A DNA stretch of 64,000 nt from Microbacterium sp. AB (GCF_032878875.1 NZ_CP118157.1:620001-684000); one strand, 5' to 3'; shown: positions 41,896 through 49,702, numbered from the stretch's first letter. Program-made: numbers and translations. Notes: generated from the sequence alone by a model not told the origin.

Positions 41896-42280
41896 CTCAA
41901 TCTCGACCCGAGGGCGTGTGAACATCGCTCTAACTGGTAAGGCGGAACTCGCGAGAGACGAAATTCACGAGCGCTTCCCGTTCAAGGAGAAGCAGCAGAT
42001 CGTCCGTCTGGGGCTTTCCTATGCCATGCGGCTGAAGTTGGAACCCACCCGTGGCGCTGACTTCGGTCGGGCCGGAGACGGGCAAAACATGAATGTGGGT
42101 TCGTTCGACCCGAGCGGCGAGCTGCTCGACCTGGTGCGGGCCTTCCACCCTGCTGCGGAGGATCCGGCTGAGGTTGCCGAGACCCTCATGAGCCTTGGGC
42201 TCGTGAGGCTGGCGGAGGACATCAAGAACAGCACGGTCACCCGCATCACGGACATCCTCTACGGCGGTGACGAGGATTGA
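41888..42280 (+). CDS. Small partner of the SMC ATPase
   Basis: 130 residues from a GTG that overlaps the ATPase end by eight bases. Text VNIALTGKAELARDEIHERF then FKEKQQIVRLGLSYAMRLKL, and a C-terminal helix EVAETLMSLGLVRLAEDIKN. A short beta-strand followed by helices at the N terminus and a position right after a DndD-like gene recall DndE, but no DndE motif is convincing. Call it a conserved partner of unknown function. Confidence 0.6.
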   Translation: MSDSISTRGRVNIALTGKAELARDEIHERFPFKEKQQIVRLGLSYAMRLKLEPTRGADFGRAGDGQNMNVGSFDPSGELLDLVRAFHPAAEDPAEVAETLMSLGLVRLAEDIKNSTVTRITDILYGGDED

Positions 42281-42761
42281 CGTCAGGCCGCGAGACGAGT
42301 TGCTCTGCATCCTCGCCAATCCACCTGCCGGATCAGGGGAGCGGACGCTCGGGAGGTTGGCGCTGGGCCGCGGCATACTCGGATTCGAGGTAGTCCGGGT
42401 CGGAAACCTGTTCGCGCTCCCTTCCAAGGACGTCACAGCGATCTCGAACCTCGGTGCGACGCCAGATGGCTGGTTGGCAGCGCGCAAACACCTGAACCGT
42501 GCGCTCACGTCATGCGACGGAGTGCTACTTGCTTACGGACTTGCAGAGCCAACTGGTTCTGCAAGAGCGCACCACCGAGCGCAGTTGCAGTGGCTGAGCG
42601 AGCGCCTGGTGAATACGGGGTGTCCCGTCTTCCAGCTCGGTGACGGGCCGCGACATCCATCACGTTGGCAGCGATGGACAGCGCGGCACCATCCGGCGCT
42701 GTCCTTCTCCGACGGCTTGCGAGCATCCTTTCGGGCAGCTGAACTGACAGGTCTGCCGTAG
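42267..42761 (+). CDS. DUF1643-like protein
   Basis: 164 residues, GTG start overlapping the previous stop by 14 bases. RDELLCILANPPAGSGERTL, GRGILGFEVVRVGNLFALPS, then ATPDGWLAARKHLNRALTSC-DGVLLAYGL follow the DUF1643 order (xxIMLNPS..., GxxxxxVxNLFA, GPxND..., W/YG). The usual LNPS is ANPP here. DUF1643 proteins are frequent on phages and islands; a nucleotide-related or hydrolase role has not been shown. It ends the first defence transcription unit. Confidence 0.6.
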   Translation: MTRIDVRPRDELLCILANPPAGSGERTLGRLALGRGILGFEVVRVGNLFALPSKDVTAISNLGATPDGWLAARKHLNRALTSCDGVLLAYGLAEPTGSARAHHRAQLQWLSERLVNTGCPVFQLGDGPRHPSRWQRWTARHHPALSFSDGLRASFRAAELTGLP

Positions 42762-42858
42762 GCACAGGCGAGGGTTCTGGTTCGGTCGCGGTAGTCAGCG
42801 ACTCTGATCAACCGATGGCGCGGCGCTCGAGATGCGATAGTTGGCCCGCATGTGTCGA

Positions 42859-42864
42859 TATGAT
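42859..42864 (+). promoter_or_regulatory. Leaderless -10 box for nuclease-like gene
   Basis: TATGAT followed by 6 bases and the GTG at 42871; the clearest consensus -10 in the cargo region. Marks a second promoter. Confidence 0.6.
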
Positions 42865-42870
42865 CCGAAC

Positions 42871-43491
42871 GTGCCGTCTCTCACCAACCAAGATCCGGGC
42901 GAGCTCCTTCAGAAGCTCGGTGAAGATGGTGCCCGCCGCGCGAAGCTCTGGCTGGACTCGACGACACGCGTCGAATCGACTTGGTCGGTGTACGACAAAT
43001 TCGGAAAGGACCGATTGTCCTACCCGTGGCCGAATGACGACGAAGCATACTCCTATGACATAGGTGGGATCTTCTACGGGGGTGACCTGCACAAGCAGGC
43101 TTTCCTCGTCGAGTGCAAGAAGTACTCCTCTGCCAGCCAGGGTGGCCACTTCGATAAGTTCCTCGCCCAGAGTTACGTAACCCTGCGGGACTATCCTCAT
43201 CTGGCCGACCACTTCATCTGGATGACGTGGCACCCCTTCCGGATCAACACCTGGAACGAACTGAGCAGCGAGACGAAGATCGTCAAGGCGCTCATTCGCG
43301 AGCAGGAGCGTGTGTTCGGTACGACGGGCGAGGACGAGACGGGCCTGTCCGACCAGCTCGATGCAAGCGTTGTTGCGGACCTTGCTGACCGGGTCTGGGT
43401 GATTGTGTTGTCGGACCGTCAGGAGACACTGGTGATCAGCCGCGAGGACCGCGCCGAAGTTATGAAGCTTCGCATTCTGCAGGAGAGCTGA
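42871..43491 (+). CDS. PD-(D/E)XK-like nuclease candidate
   Basis: 206 residues from GTG 42871 (ATG 42850 is an in-frame alternative). LLQKLGEDGARRAKLWLDST, then YPWPNDDEAYSYDIGGIFYG and AFLVECKKYSSASQGGHFDK: Asp in YDIGG followed by ExK in VECKK with an intervening beta-strand fits a PD-(D/E)XK active site, and the downstream Gln/Lys-rich helix is typical. No named restriction family recognised. Its own leaderless promoter and overlap with the next gene make a two-gene unit. Confidence 0.6.
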   Translation: MPSLTNQDPGELLQKLGEDGARRAKLWLDSTTRVESTWSVYDKFGKDRLSYPWPNDDEAYSYDIGGIFYGGDLHKQAFLVECKKYSSASQGGHFDKFLAQSYVTLRDYPHLADHFIWMTWHPFRINTWNELSSETKIVKALIREQERVFGTTGEDETGLSDQLDASVVADLADRVWVIVLSDRQETLVISREDRAEVMKLRILQES

Positions 43492-44846
43492 TGGAGCACG
43501 TGCAACGGAGCGGTCTCGACGCCGTTTCTTCGATCGAGGCGGTAAAGGCGAGCGTGATCTCGACGCTGCGTGCCACCGATGACTCCGTACGGATCCACAA
43601 GACGGAGTACTTCAATCACACATACGCGCCCGATCTCGTTTTAACGTGGGCAGGTTTGAAGGCGGACCGCAAGGTCTACCTTCGGACTACTGACCGGGAG
43701 CAGTACCTCGCTGAGGACATCCAACTTCTGCAGCAACGGGACCCGATGATCATGCCGCTTGACGGTATACAGCATGACTCCGTTGACGCTGCAATGCGCT
43801 CACTCAACAACGTCTCGCAGTCTGTGGGTGCGCTTGTCGCCGAGACTTCGAGCCTGACGTCATTGGGTGAAAGCTTGGGAAGCAGCCCCGTCAGAAACCT
43901 GGCGTCTCGGGCGGTGCTACAAGGCGGAAAGGGGCTCGTCGATGGAGCCGGTGCCGTCAACTTTGGTGAGGCCGTCTCCGCCGGATTTAGCGGGGCATTG
44001 AATGGCGAAGTCGAATCGACTGCCGGAGCTGTCCGAGCAGCAGAAGAGATCCTGGACCCCGCGAGGACAGCCGCTCTCTCGGAGCTGCTACAGGCGGCGT
44101 GGGTGGGCGGCGGCAACACATCCACATCGTTCCCGGGGACGATGGAATCGCCAGCGTCGCTCGGCCCAGATACCTTGGCGCTCCTCCTCGATACAGTTCC
44201 AGGTTCGGACCCGGAATTCTGGGCACACATCGCGCGGCGCCTCGAACTTGGTCACTTGAGCGGCCTGAGCGTGTCAGCGGAGAACGAAGCCTTCCAGGCT
44301 CTGCTGCGTGCGGCCGCCCCACGCCTCGTCGCGAAGGCGGCGCGCTTGGTCGAAAGTGACAGCGATCGGGTTGACGGACTTCGTTGGGGAACAGCCCACG
44401 GATTGCTGACTCTTCTCGTCGGCACCCTGCGTGTTCAGTTTGCTGACCGGAGCCAAAACGAGTTTGCATCTTCAGGAACTGATCTCAGCCCTTCTGCGAC
44501 CAGGTTCAGGGCACGCGCCCAGGCGAACCAAACGACCGTGCTTCGTATTGTTCTCGCCTCGGACGATCGGCGGCTTGAGTTTGTGAGCGAGGACGGCACC
44601 TCCCTCGTCGCCGATAACCGTATCGATCGTCTCGAGGAGCAGCTTGGAGTGGCGGCGAAGGTGCGACGTGCCGTCGTTGAGACGCGTGGCCCCGAGATGA
44701 CAGTCGATTTCTCATCCTCCACGGTCGGCGGGAACACAAGCGCGAAGTTCAGTGTGCAGTCGCTGACAGATGCTGTTGCGGGGCTCCTCGTCGATCGTGA
44801 CAACGAGGTCTCCGAGCATGTGGCCGTGGCCTTTCCGGAAACGTGA
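43491..44846 (+). CDS. Large protein of unknown function, last cargo gene
   Basis: 451 residues. ATG overlaps the nuclease-like gene stop (TGATG). N terminus (SSIEAVKASVISTLRATDDS, RIHKTEYFNHTYAPDLVLTW) looks like a globular sensor domain; a Gly/Ala/Ser-rich centre (LQGGKGLVDGAGAVNFGEAV) follows, then a helical segment ARTAALSELLQAAWVGGGNT and a C-terminal alpha/beta part ending AFPET. No family or catalytic motif recognised. A shortened relative lies at 45880-46282 beyond attR, so this gene belongs to a family carried at the right end of such elements. Confidence 0.7.
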   Translation: MEHVQRSGLDAVSSIEAVKASVISTLRATDDSVRIHKTEYFNHTYAPDLVLTWAGLKADRKVYLRTTDREQYLAEDIQLLQQRDPMIMPLDGIQHDSVDAAMRSLNNVSQSVGALVAETSSLTSLGESLGSSPVRNLASRAVLQGGKGLVDGAGAVNFGEAVSAGFSGALNGEVESTAGAVRAAEEILDPARTAALSELLQAAWVGGGNTSTSFPGTMESPASLGPDTLALLLDTVPGSDPEFWAHIARRLELGHLSGLSVSAENEAFQALLRAAAPRLVAKAARLVESDSDRVDGLRWGTAHGLLTLLVGTLRVQFADRSQNEFASSGTDLSPSATRFRARAQANQTTVLRIVLASDDRRLEFVSEDGTSLVADNRIDRLEEQLGVAAKVRRAVVETRGPEMTVDFSSSTVGGNTSAKFSVQSLTDAVAGLLVDRDNEVSEHVAVAFPET

Positions 44847-44877
44847 AGTCGCTCGGTAATCGACGCTGAAGTGAAGC

Positions 44878-44896
44878 GTGCCGGTTTTGTGCCGGT
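44878..44896 (+). repeat. Candidate integrase arm site, right end
   Basis: Same 19 bases as 25649-25667. Both copies are followed by a GCTCAG-containing stretch. Confidence 0.6.
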
Positions 44897-45002
44897 AGCT
44901 CAGCTGAAACCACCCTCATCCAGCCACGACCAACGATGACATCATCCGCGGAATCACGCGGCAAACAGCTACCAATCGGCACCTACCAGCCCGCCGCATC
45001 TA

Positions 45003-45058
45003 ACTCATAATCGTGAGGTCGCGGGTTCAAGCCCCGCTCCTGCTACAGAATGAAACCC
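45003..45058 (+). repeat. Right attachment site (attR, or internal attM)
   Basis: Second copy of the 56-bp repeat, no longer part of an intact tRNA. The sequence after it resembles the left end of an element again (a terminator variant, then a GTGCCGGTT half-site at 45120), so it may be the junction between two tandem elements. Confidence 0.9.
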
Positions 45059-45254
45059 GCGGGATCCCGGGGGTTTTGTCGTTTCCGGGAGGTGAGTCCG
45101 GGATGCTGCGACGGCTGTTGTGCCGGTTGAGGCGTCGAGAACACATCGCACTGGCCGGTCGCGGACCGCCGAGGTACACTGGGAGCACGGCGGGCAGTAG
45201 CCCTCGGAGCCTGGCAGTCTTCCGGACGGTATGACGAGCCAGGCTCACGTGTTT

Positions 45255-45791
45255 CTACAGCCGGGTGACCCGAGACTCGACGACCGCATCGACGCGACGG
45301 ATCCAGTCGCCGCCGTTCGAGTAGCACCAGGCGACGGCATCGCTCACCCAGAGCAACGGATGTTCGTGCGGCGCGACGTGTCGGTACTGCATCTCCGAAG
45401 ATCCAGCACGGCGGATCGCGTCGGCGATCAGTCGACGGTCAGCGCGTTCGAGGGACTCGTCTCGTTCGATGATCAGCTGCGCGACGCCCGCGCGGATGGC
45501 CTGGTCAGCGAGCGCGCCGAGAGTCAGAGGCCGCGCCTCCTTATCTGACCGCTGCGTGACGACCCACACGGACACGCGCACATCGAGATCGCAGATGCGC
45601 GAGAGGATCTGGCGGCGTCGACTGTCGCTCTCGCTCTTGAAATGGATGCGTCGCTGACCCGGCTTGAGGAGACCGCGCAATGCCCGTTCGGATGCTCGCA
45701 CGTCGCCGATCACACAGGCGGTAGCAACGACATAGTAGCCTCGCGCCTTCGACTCGTCGACGTAGACGCGGTCAGCGGGGCGGAAGGTCAC
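45255..45791 (-). CDS. DUF3800-like protein
   Basis: 178 residues from a GTG at 45791 with GGTGGAGAG upstream. VYVDESKARGYYVVATACVI at the N terminus is the RNase H-like first strand with its DES motif; then GQRRIHFKSESDSRRRQILS, GVAQLIIERDESLERADRRL and VSDAVAWCYSNGGDWIRRVD. The spacing of Asp/Glu positions (DES, IIERDE, SDA) suggests a metal-dependent RNase H-like fold as in DUF3800. Common on actinobacterial mobile elements with no proven role. Confidence 0.65.
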   Translation of the reverse strand: MTFRPADRVYVDESKARGYYVVATACVIGDVRASERALRGLLKPGQRRIHFKSESDSRRRQILSRICDLDVRVSVWVVTQRSDKEARPLTLGALADQAIRAGVAQLIIERDESLERADRRLIADAIRRAGSSEMQYRHVAPHEHPLLWVSDAVAWCYSNGGDWIRRVDAVVESRVTRL

Positions 45792-45879
45792 CTCTCCACC
45801 GTAAGCGGAGCCTCGGACTCGTCCCGGACGGCGAACCGCATGGATGCGGCACAAGCTCCGTTTCTCGGGTACAGATGTT

Positions 45880-46282
45880 GCTGCAGGCGGCGTGGGTCGG
45901 CGGCGGGAACACATCCACGTCGTTCCCGGGGGTGAGGGAATCGCCAGCGTCGCTCGGCCCAGACACCCTGTCACTCCTGCTCGACACAGTTCCGGGTTCG
46001 GATCCGGAATTCTGGCCATACATCGCGAGGCGCCTTGAGCTCGGGCACTTGAGCGGCCCGTCGGCGGAGAACGAAGCCTTCCAGGCTCTCCTCCGTGCAG
46101 CTGCACCGCGCCTCGTTGCGAAGGCGGCGCGCTTGATCGAAAGTGACGGCGATCGGACGATCGGCGGTGACACGAGCGCGAAGTTCAGTGTGCAGTCGCC
46201 GACAGATGCCGTTGCTCGGCTCCTCGTCGATCGTGACGACGAAGTCTCCGGGCACGTGGCTGTGGCCTTTCCGCAAATGTGA
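45880..46282 (+). pseudogene. Truncated, internally deleted copy of the 43491-44846 gene
   Basis: Reads LLQAAWVGGGNTSTSFPG then GPDTLSLLLDTVPGSDPEFW, nearly the same as residues about 198-290 of the 451-residue protein, and jumps at DGDR/TIGGDTSAKFSVQSPTDA to its last 45 residues. The N-terminal 195 residues and about 115 internal residues are missing. Nucleotide differences are scattered, so it derives from a related element and not from a recent duplication. Confidence 0.85.
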
Positions 46283-46340
46283 GGCGGCTCCGTGGAGCTG
46301 GTCGACGCAGACGTGAAGCGTGCGGCTACCGACCAGGACT

Positions 46341-46364
46341 CCCGGAATTCCGGGGTCTTGTCGT
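46341..46364 (+). repeat. Decayed att-like terminator stretch
   Basis: CCCGGAATTCCGGGG followed by TCTTGTCGT, similar to CCCCCGG-TTTTCCGGGGG-TTTTGTCGT after tRNA-Met. The tRNA part of the repeat is absent. Marks the probable outer edge of the mobile region. Confidence 0.5.
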
Positions 46365-46432
46365 GTACGCGAGGGACTGAGAGGCGCGAGAGGGGCCGCA
46401 CCGCACCAGCGGTACGGCCCCGATGCGTCCGG

Positions 46433-47287
46433 TCAGAGAGCGGCGCGCAGGCCCTCCACGAGCGGAGTGGTCGGGCGGCCGATGAGGCGGGACAGGGTGC
46501 CGTCCGTGTCGGCCAGCGCGCCGCCTCGGATGCCGGCGTCGAGCGCCGTCACGAAGCCGATGGTGCCCTCGTCGAGGCCGGCGGCCCTGAGCGCTGCGGC
46601 GTGCTCCTCGGGCGACAGCGCGACGTACGTCACGGGACGGCCCGTGATCTCGGCGGCGGCTGCGGCGAGGTCGTGGTAGTTCCAGGCGACGTCGCCGCCG
46701 AGCTCGTACACCTGCCCGACGTGGCCGTCCTCGAGCAGGACGACGGCCGCGCCGTCGGCGAGGTCGGCGCGGCTCGCGGAGGCGACGCGGCCCTCGCCGA
46801 CGCTGGCGGAGATCGCGCCCGTGTCGGCGGCGCGCGCCACCTCGGCGGCGTAGTTCTCGGTGTACCAGTTGTTGCGGAGGATGACGGCGGGGAGGCCCGA
46901 CGCGGCGATGGCCTCCTCCGTCGCCTTGTGCTCCGGCGCGAGGACGAGGTCGCTCGTGGTGGCCTTCGGCGCGCTCGTGTAGACGAGCTTCTCCACGCCC
47001 GCGGCGACGGCGGCATCGATCACGACCTGGTGCTGGGCGGCGCGCCTGCCGACCGCCGAACCCGAGATGAGGAGCACCGCGTCGGCGCCGTCCACGGCGG
47101 CCGTCACGGTCGCGGCGTCGTCGTAGTCGAGCGGCACGACGCGCACGCCGCGTGCGGCGAGGTCGGACGCCTTGGCGGTGTCGCGCGCGCCGGCGACGAT
47201 GCTCTGCGGCTCGGCCCCGCGTGCGATGAGGCGATCGATGACGAGGCGGCCGAGCTGGCCTGTGGCTCCGGTGACGAGTGTGGTCAT
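46433..47287 (-). CDS. NmrA/QorB-like NAD(P)-binding oxidoreductase
   Basis: 284 residues, atypical SDR. N-terminal TLVTGATGQLGRLVIDRL (GxxGxxG), DYDDAATVTAAVDGADAVLL, KLVYTSAPKATTSD, LRNNWYTENY and YELGGDVAWNYHDLAAAAAE follow the QorB/NmrA-like quinone oxidoreductase pattern. Such enzymes reduce quinones with NAD(P)H or act as redox sensors. Divergent from an HxlR regulator, a common pairing in which the regulator senses quinones or aldehydes. ATG preceded by GAAAGGACTCGTC. Confidence 0.9.
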   Translation of the reverse strand: MTTLVTGATGQLGRLVIDRLIARGAEPQSIVAGARDTAKASDLAARGVRVVPLDYDDAATVTAAVDGADAVLLISGSAVGRRAAQHQVVIDAAVAAGVEKLVYTSAPKATTSDLVLAPEHKATEEAIAASGLPAVILRNNWYTENYAAEVARAADTGAISASVGEGRVASASRADLADGAAVVLLEDGHVGQVYELGGDVAWNYHDLAAAAAEITGRPVTYVALSPEEHAAALRAAGLDEGTIGFVTALDAGIRGGALADTDGTLSRLIGRPTTPLVEGLRAAL

Positions 47288-47356
47288 GACGAGTCCTTTC
47301 GTGGATGGGTCGTAGGCGACAACGTGGCCCCAGCGCGGAGCCTTCCCAGCAGACCA

Positions 47357-47380
47357 TACCCACTTTGACGTAAGGTACCC
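47357..47380. promoter_or_regulatory. Operator/promoter between NmrA-like and HxlR genes
   Basis: TACC (47357-47360) and GGTACC (47374-47379) half-sites flank the region; TAAGGT at 47371-47376 lies exactly 6 bases before the HxlR ATG, the leaderless spacing. HxlR proteins commonly bind GTAC-type repeats in such gaps. Confidence 0.5.
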
Positions 47381-47382
47381 AC

Positions 47383-47757
47383 ATGACGGTTAGTTTCGCT
47401 GAGATCAAGGAGTCGACGCCGCGCGTCTTCACGGAGGGCTGCGGAACGCGTGTCGTCCTCGACCACATCATGAGCAAGTGGGGAGTCCTGGTGCTGTCGT
47501 CGCTGTCCGACGGCACGCTCCGCTGGGGGGAGCTCCGGCGGGAGGTCGACGGCATCAGCGAGAAGATGCTCGCCTCGACGCTGCGCACGCTCGCAGCCGA
47601 CGGCCTCGTGCACCGTGAGTCGTTGCCGACGGTGCCCCCGCACGTGGAGTACAGCCTCACTCCGCTCGGGCGCGATCTCATGGAGCGCATGCTCCCGCTG
47701 GTCGAGTGGGTCGCCGACAACGCGCAGGGCATCCTCGAGCACGACGACGCCCGCTGA
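47383..47757 (+). CDS. HxlR-family transcriptional regulator
   Basis: 124 residues. Winged helix with the family landmark CGTRVVLDHIMSKWGVLVLS (Cys near residue 20 is the redox-sensing position in HypR/QorR), TLRWGELRREVDGISEKMLA and LTPLGRDLMERMLPLVEW. Likely represses the divergent quinone reductase gene and responds to thiol-reactive compounds, as QorR does. Leaderless start. Confidence 0.9.
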   Translation: MTVSFAEIKESTPRVFTEGCGTRVVLDHIMSKWGVLVLSSLSDGTLRWGELRREVDGISEKMLASTLRTLAADGLVHRESLPTVPPHVEYSLTPLGRDLMERMLPLVEWVADNAQGILEHDDAR

Positions 47758-47771
47758 GGCGCGCGGCGGGG

Positions 47772-48371
47772 TCAGCCGTCGTCGTCGGCGCGTTCGAGCG
47801 GGCGCAGGAGGCCCCCGATCGTCTCGATCGCCGCGTGGAGATCGTCCTCCGTCACGGGGCCGACATGGCGCGCCGCCTGGAGGAGCCCGATCGTCGTGCT
47901 CGACAGCACGAGCGCCAAGGCCTCGGCGTCGACGGCGCGGCTGAGGGAGCCTCGACGCTGCAGCGTCTCGATCCAGGCGACCACATCGCGGTGACGTCGC
48001 CGATAGCGGTCGTCGTCGACGGCGTCGAGGTACGCCCCGAGCACACCGCGGTCGTCGAGGAAGGCCGCGGTCATGAGCCGGTCGTCGAGGAGGACGCGCG
48101 CGCCGACGGCGTAGGCGCGGCTGAGGGGCGGACGCCCCTGTCCGCCCAGGAGAGCCTCGCTCTTCCGCGTCATCCGCGTCATCGCGCGCCGCAGCAGCTC
48201 GTCGAGGATCTCGTTCTTGCTCGTGAACTCGCGGTACACGGCGCCCTTGGCGATGCCGACCCGGCCGGCGATGCTCTGGACGCTCATGGCGTCGAACCCG
48301 CGTTCGAGCACGAGAGCCTCCGTGGCGTCGAGGATGCGCGCGCGGCGATCGGGGATGAGGGGGCGGGGCAC
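47772..48371 (-). CDS. TetR-family transcriptional regulator
   Basis: 199 residues, GTG start. HTH: RARILDATEALVLERGFDAM then SVQSIAGRVGIAKGAVYREF-TSKNEIL (residues 10-55). The C-terminal ligand domain is helical without recognisable specificity. Three bases downstream of the alpha/beta hydrolase stop, so they are one operon and the hydrolase is the likely controlled gene. Confidence 0.92.
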   Translation of the reverse strand: MPRPLIPDRRARILDATEALVLERGFDAMSVQSIAGRVGIAKGAVYREFTSKNEILDELLRRAMTRMTRKSEALLGGQGRPPLSRAYAVGARVLLDDRLMTAAFLDDRGVLGAYLDAVDDDRYRRRHRDVVAWIETLQRRGSLSRAVDAEALALVLSSTTIGLLQAARHVGPVTEDDLHAAIETIGGLLRPLERADDDG

Positions 48372-48374
48372 CGG

Positions 48375-49256
48375 CTACCGCTCCAGAGAGTCGAGGAAGC
48401 CGGTCATGGCCGCGACGGCGACGTCGGGCGCGTCGCGCTGCACCCAGTGACCCGCGCCGGGCGCGACGACGAGGCGTGCGTCGGGGAGGAGGCGCTCCGC
48501 GCGGCGCGCCGCGGCGAGGGGCACGCCGGCGTCGCTCTCGCCGTGCACGAGCAGCACGGGGGCGCGGAGGGCGCCGAGCCGCGACGAGTAGTCCGTGCGC
48601 AGCCGGTTCCACAGGACCTCGTCGCGCTGCCACTCCTGGAACGTCTCCAGGGCGCCCTCGCGCCGCAGCGTGTGCATCGCCTCGGCGACGAGCTCGGGCG
48701 TGCGCCGGTCCGCGTCCCGGACGAGATCGCGGAGGCCGCGCTCCATCCTCGCCGGGGACGACGCGTAGGAGCGCATGAGCGCGGGCATCAGGCCGCTTCG
48801 GACGAGTGCCCAGCCGAGGAGCTGGGCGGGACGCGACAGCCATCCGGCGCCGAGCCTCGGCATGATGCCGTAGCCGCCGAGCACCATCGCGCCGCTCACG
48901 CGTCCCGGCTGCCGGAGCGCATGGCCGATGGCCATCCCGCCGCCGAGCGAGAGCCCGCCGATCGCGGGGCGTTCCAGCGCGAGCGCGTCGACGACCTCGC
49001 CGACGTGCTCGACCAGCCGCTCCTGCGTGACCGGCCACGGCGCGGACGGGCTGCGGCCGTGGCCGGGATGGTCGGGGGCGATGACGCGATAGCCCGCGCC
49101 GGCGATCCGGCCGCCGATCCCGCCCCACGAGAGCGACGCGCTGTCGGTCCCTCCGCCGTGCAGCAGGAGCACGGCGCGGTCCGCGGCCGATCCGTGCGTC
49201 CACTCCAGGGCCGAGACGGAGCCCCAGGAGAGCGCGATCTCGATCCTGCGTTCCAC
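48375..49256 (-). CDS. Alpha/beta-fold hydrolase
   Basis: 293 residues from a GTG at 49256 with GCAGGAGGAT nine bases upstream. Oxyanion HGGGTDS, PDHPGHGRS, nucleophile elbow GGLSLGGGMA (Ser near residue 105), acid in VHGESDAGVP and His in GAGHWVQ. Catalytic triad is complete. Substrate unknown; resembles broad-range esterase and lactonase-like hydrolases. Possibly inducible through the TetR regulator downstream. Confidence 0.9.
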   Translation of the reverse strand: MERRIEIALSWGSVSALEWTHGSAADRAVLLLHGGGTDSASLSWGGIGGRIAGAGYRVIAPDHPGHGRSPSAPWPVTQERLVEHVGEVVDALALERPAIGGLSLGGGMAIGHALRQPGRVSGAMVLGGYGIMPRLGAGWLSRPAQLLGWALVRSGLMPALMRSYASSPARMERGLRDLVRDADRRTPELVAEAMHTLRREGALETFQEWQRDEVLWNRLRTDYSSRLGALRAPVLLVHGESDAGVPLAAARRAERLLPDARLVVAPGAGHWVQRDAPDVAVAAMTGFLDSLER

Positions 49257-49333
49257 GGGGATCCTCCTGCGGTTGTGACCGAAAAAACGATGACGGTCAC
49301 AACCTACCATCCGATGGCCTCCCGGCGAGGCGG

Positions 49334-49702
49334 ATGAGAGCATCGGGTATGCGCGCATCCACCGCCGTCCTCGCCGCCCTGCTCGCAGCCGCGGGCGCGC
49401 TGCACCTCGCCAGGCCGCGGATCTACGAGCCGATCGTGCCGGACTGGGTGCCCGGCACGCGGCGGCAGGTCGTCGTCGTGAGCGGTGCGGCCGAGGTGCT
49501 CCTCGCCGCCGCGTTGCTGCCCCCGCGCACCCGGCGGCTCGCCGCGGCGGCGGTGGGCGTGTTCTTCGTCGCGGTGTTCCCGGGCAACGTCGAGTCCTTC
49601 CGCCGTGCGCGCTCGCGGCGAGGCCGGGTCATCGCCGCCCTGCGCCTGCCGCTGCAGGCGCCGCTCGTGTGGTGGGCGGTGCACGAGGCCCGACGGCGCT
49701 AG
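49334..49702 (+). CDS. DoxX-like small membrane protein
   Basis: 122 residues with three or four hydrophobic spans (TAVLAALLAAAGALHL; VVVVSGAAEVLLAAALL; AAAAVGVFFVAVFPGNVES; LPLQAPLVWWAV). RPRIYEPIVPDWVPGTRRQV and SGAAEVLLA are typical of the DoxX-like (MauE/DoxX) family, whose members are linked to redox or thiol stress but not well defined. Its ATG overlaps the TGA of a seven-codon frame starting at 49314 (ATGA). The end overlaps the convergent PucR gene by four bases. Confidence 0.8.
   Translation: MRASGMRASTAVLAALLAAAGALHLARPRIYEPIVPDWVPGTRRQVVVVSGAAEVLLAAALLPPRTRRLAAAAVGVFFVAVFPGNVESFRRARSRRGRVIAALRLPLQAPLVWWAVHEARRR

Larger units (their letters stand above)
25532..45058. mobile_element. 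Integrated AICE (actinomycete integrative and conjugative element) in tRNA-Met
   Basis: About 19.5 kb between two identical 56-bp direct repeats covering the tRNA-Met 3' end. Backbone read leftward: tyrosine recombinase next to a small excisionase, RepSA-like replication initiator, small membrane protein, FtsK/TraB-like DNA translocase and Pra-like activator. This set is the hallmark of AICEs such as pSAM2, which replicate by rolling circle and move double-stranded DNA through an FtsK-like ring. Cargo to the left is DUF3825, AbiEi and an IS-split gene; to the right is a defence-like operon. Base composition of the cargo is visibly less GC-rich than the flanks. Mobility is doubtful because the integrase has an amber codon. 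Confidence 0.9.
45059..46364. mobile_element. Remnant of a second, related element
   Basis: After the right att repeat the sequence again resembles an element left end: terminator variant, then GTGCCGGTT at 45120 (compare 25649). It contains a leftward DUF3800-like gene and a truncated copy of the last cargo gene, and ends near a decayed att-like stretch at 46341-46364. Best explained as tandem integration of two related elements with most of the second deleted. Confidence 0.65.

Noticed and set aside
39931..42280. DNA phosphorothioation (Dnd) system
   Set aside because: Only a DndD-like ATPase is recognisable; there is no cysteine desulfurase, DndB or DndC sulfurtransferase in the window, and the small downstream protein lacks a clear DndE motif.
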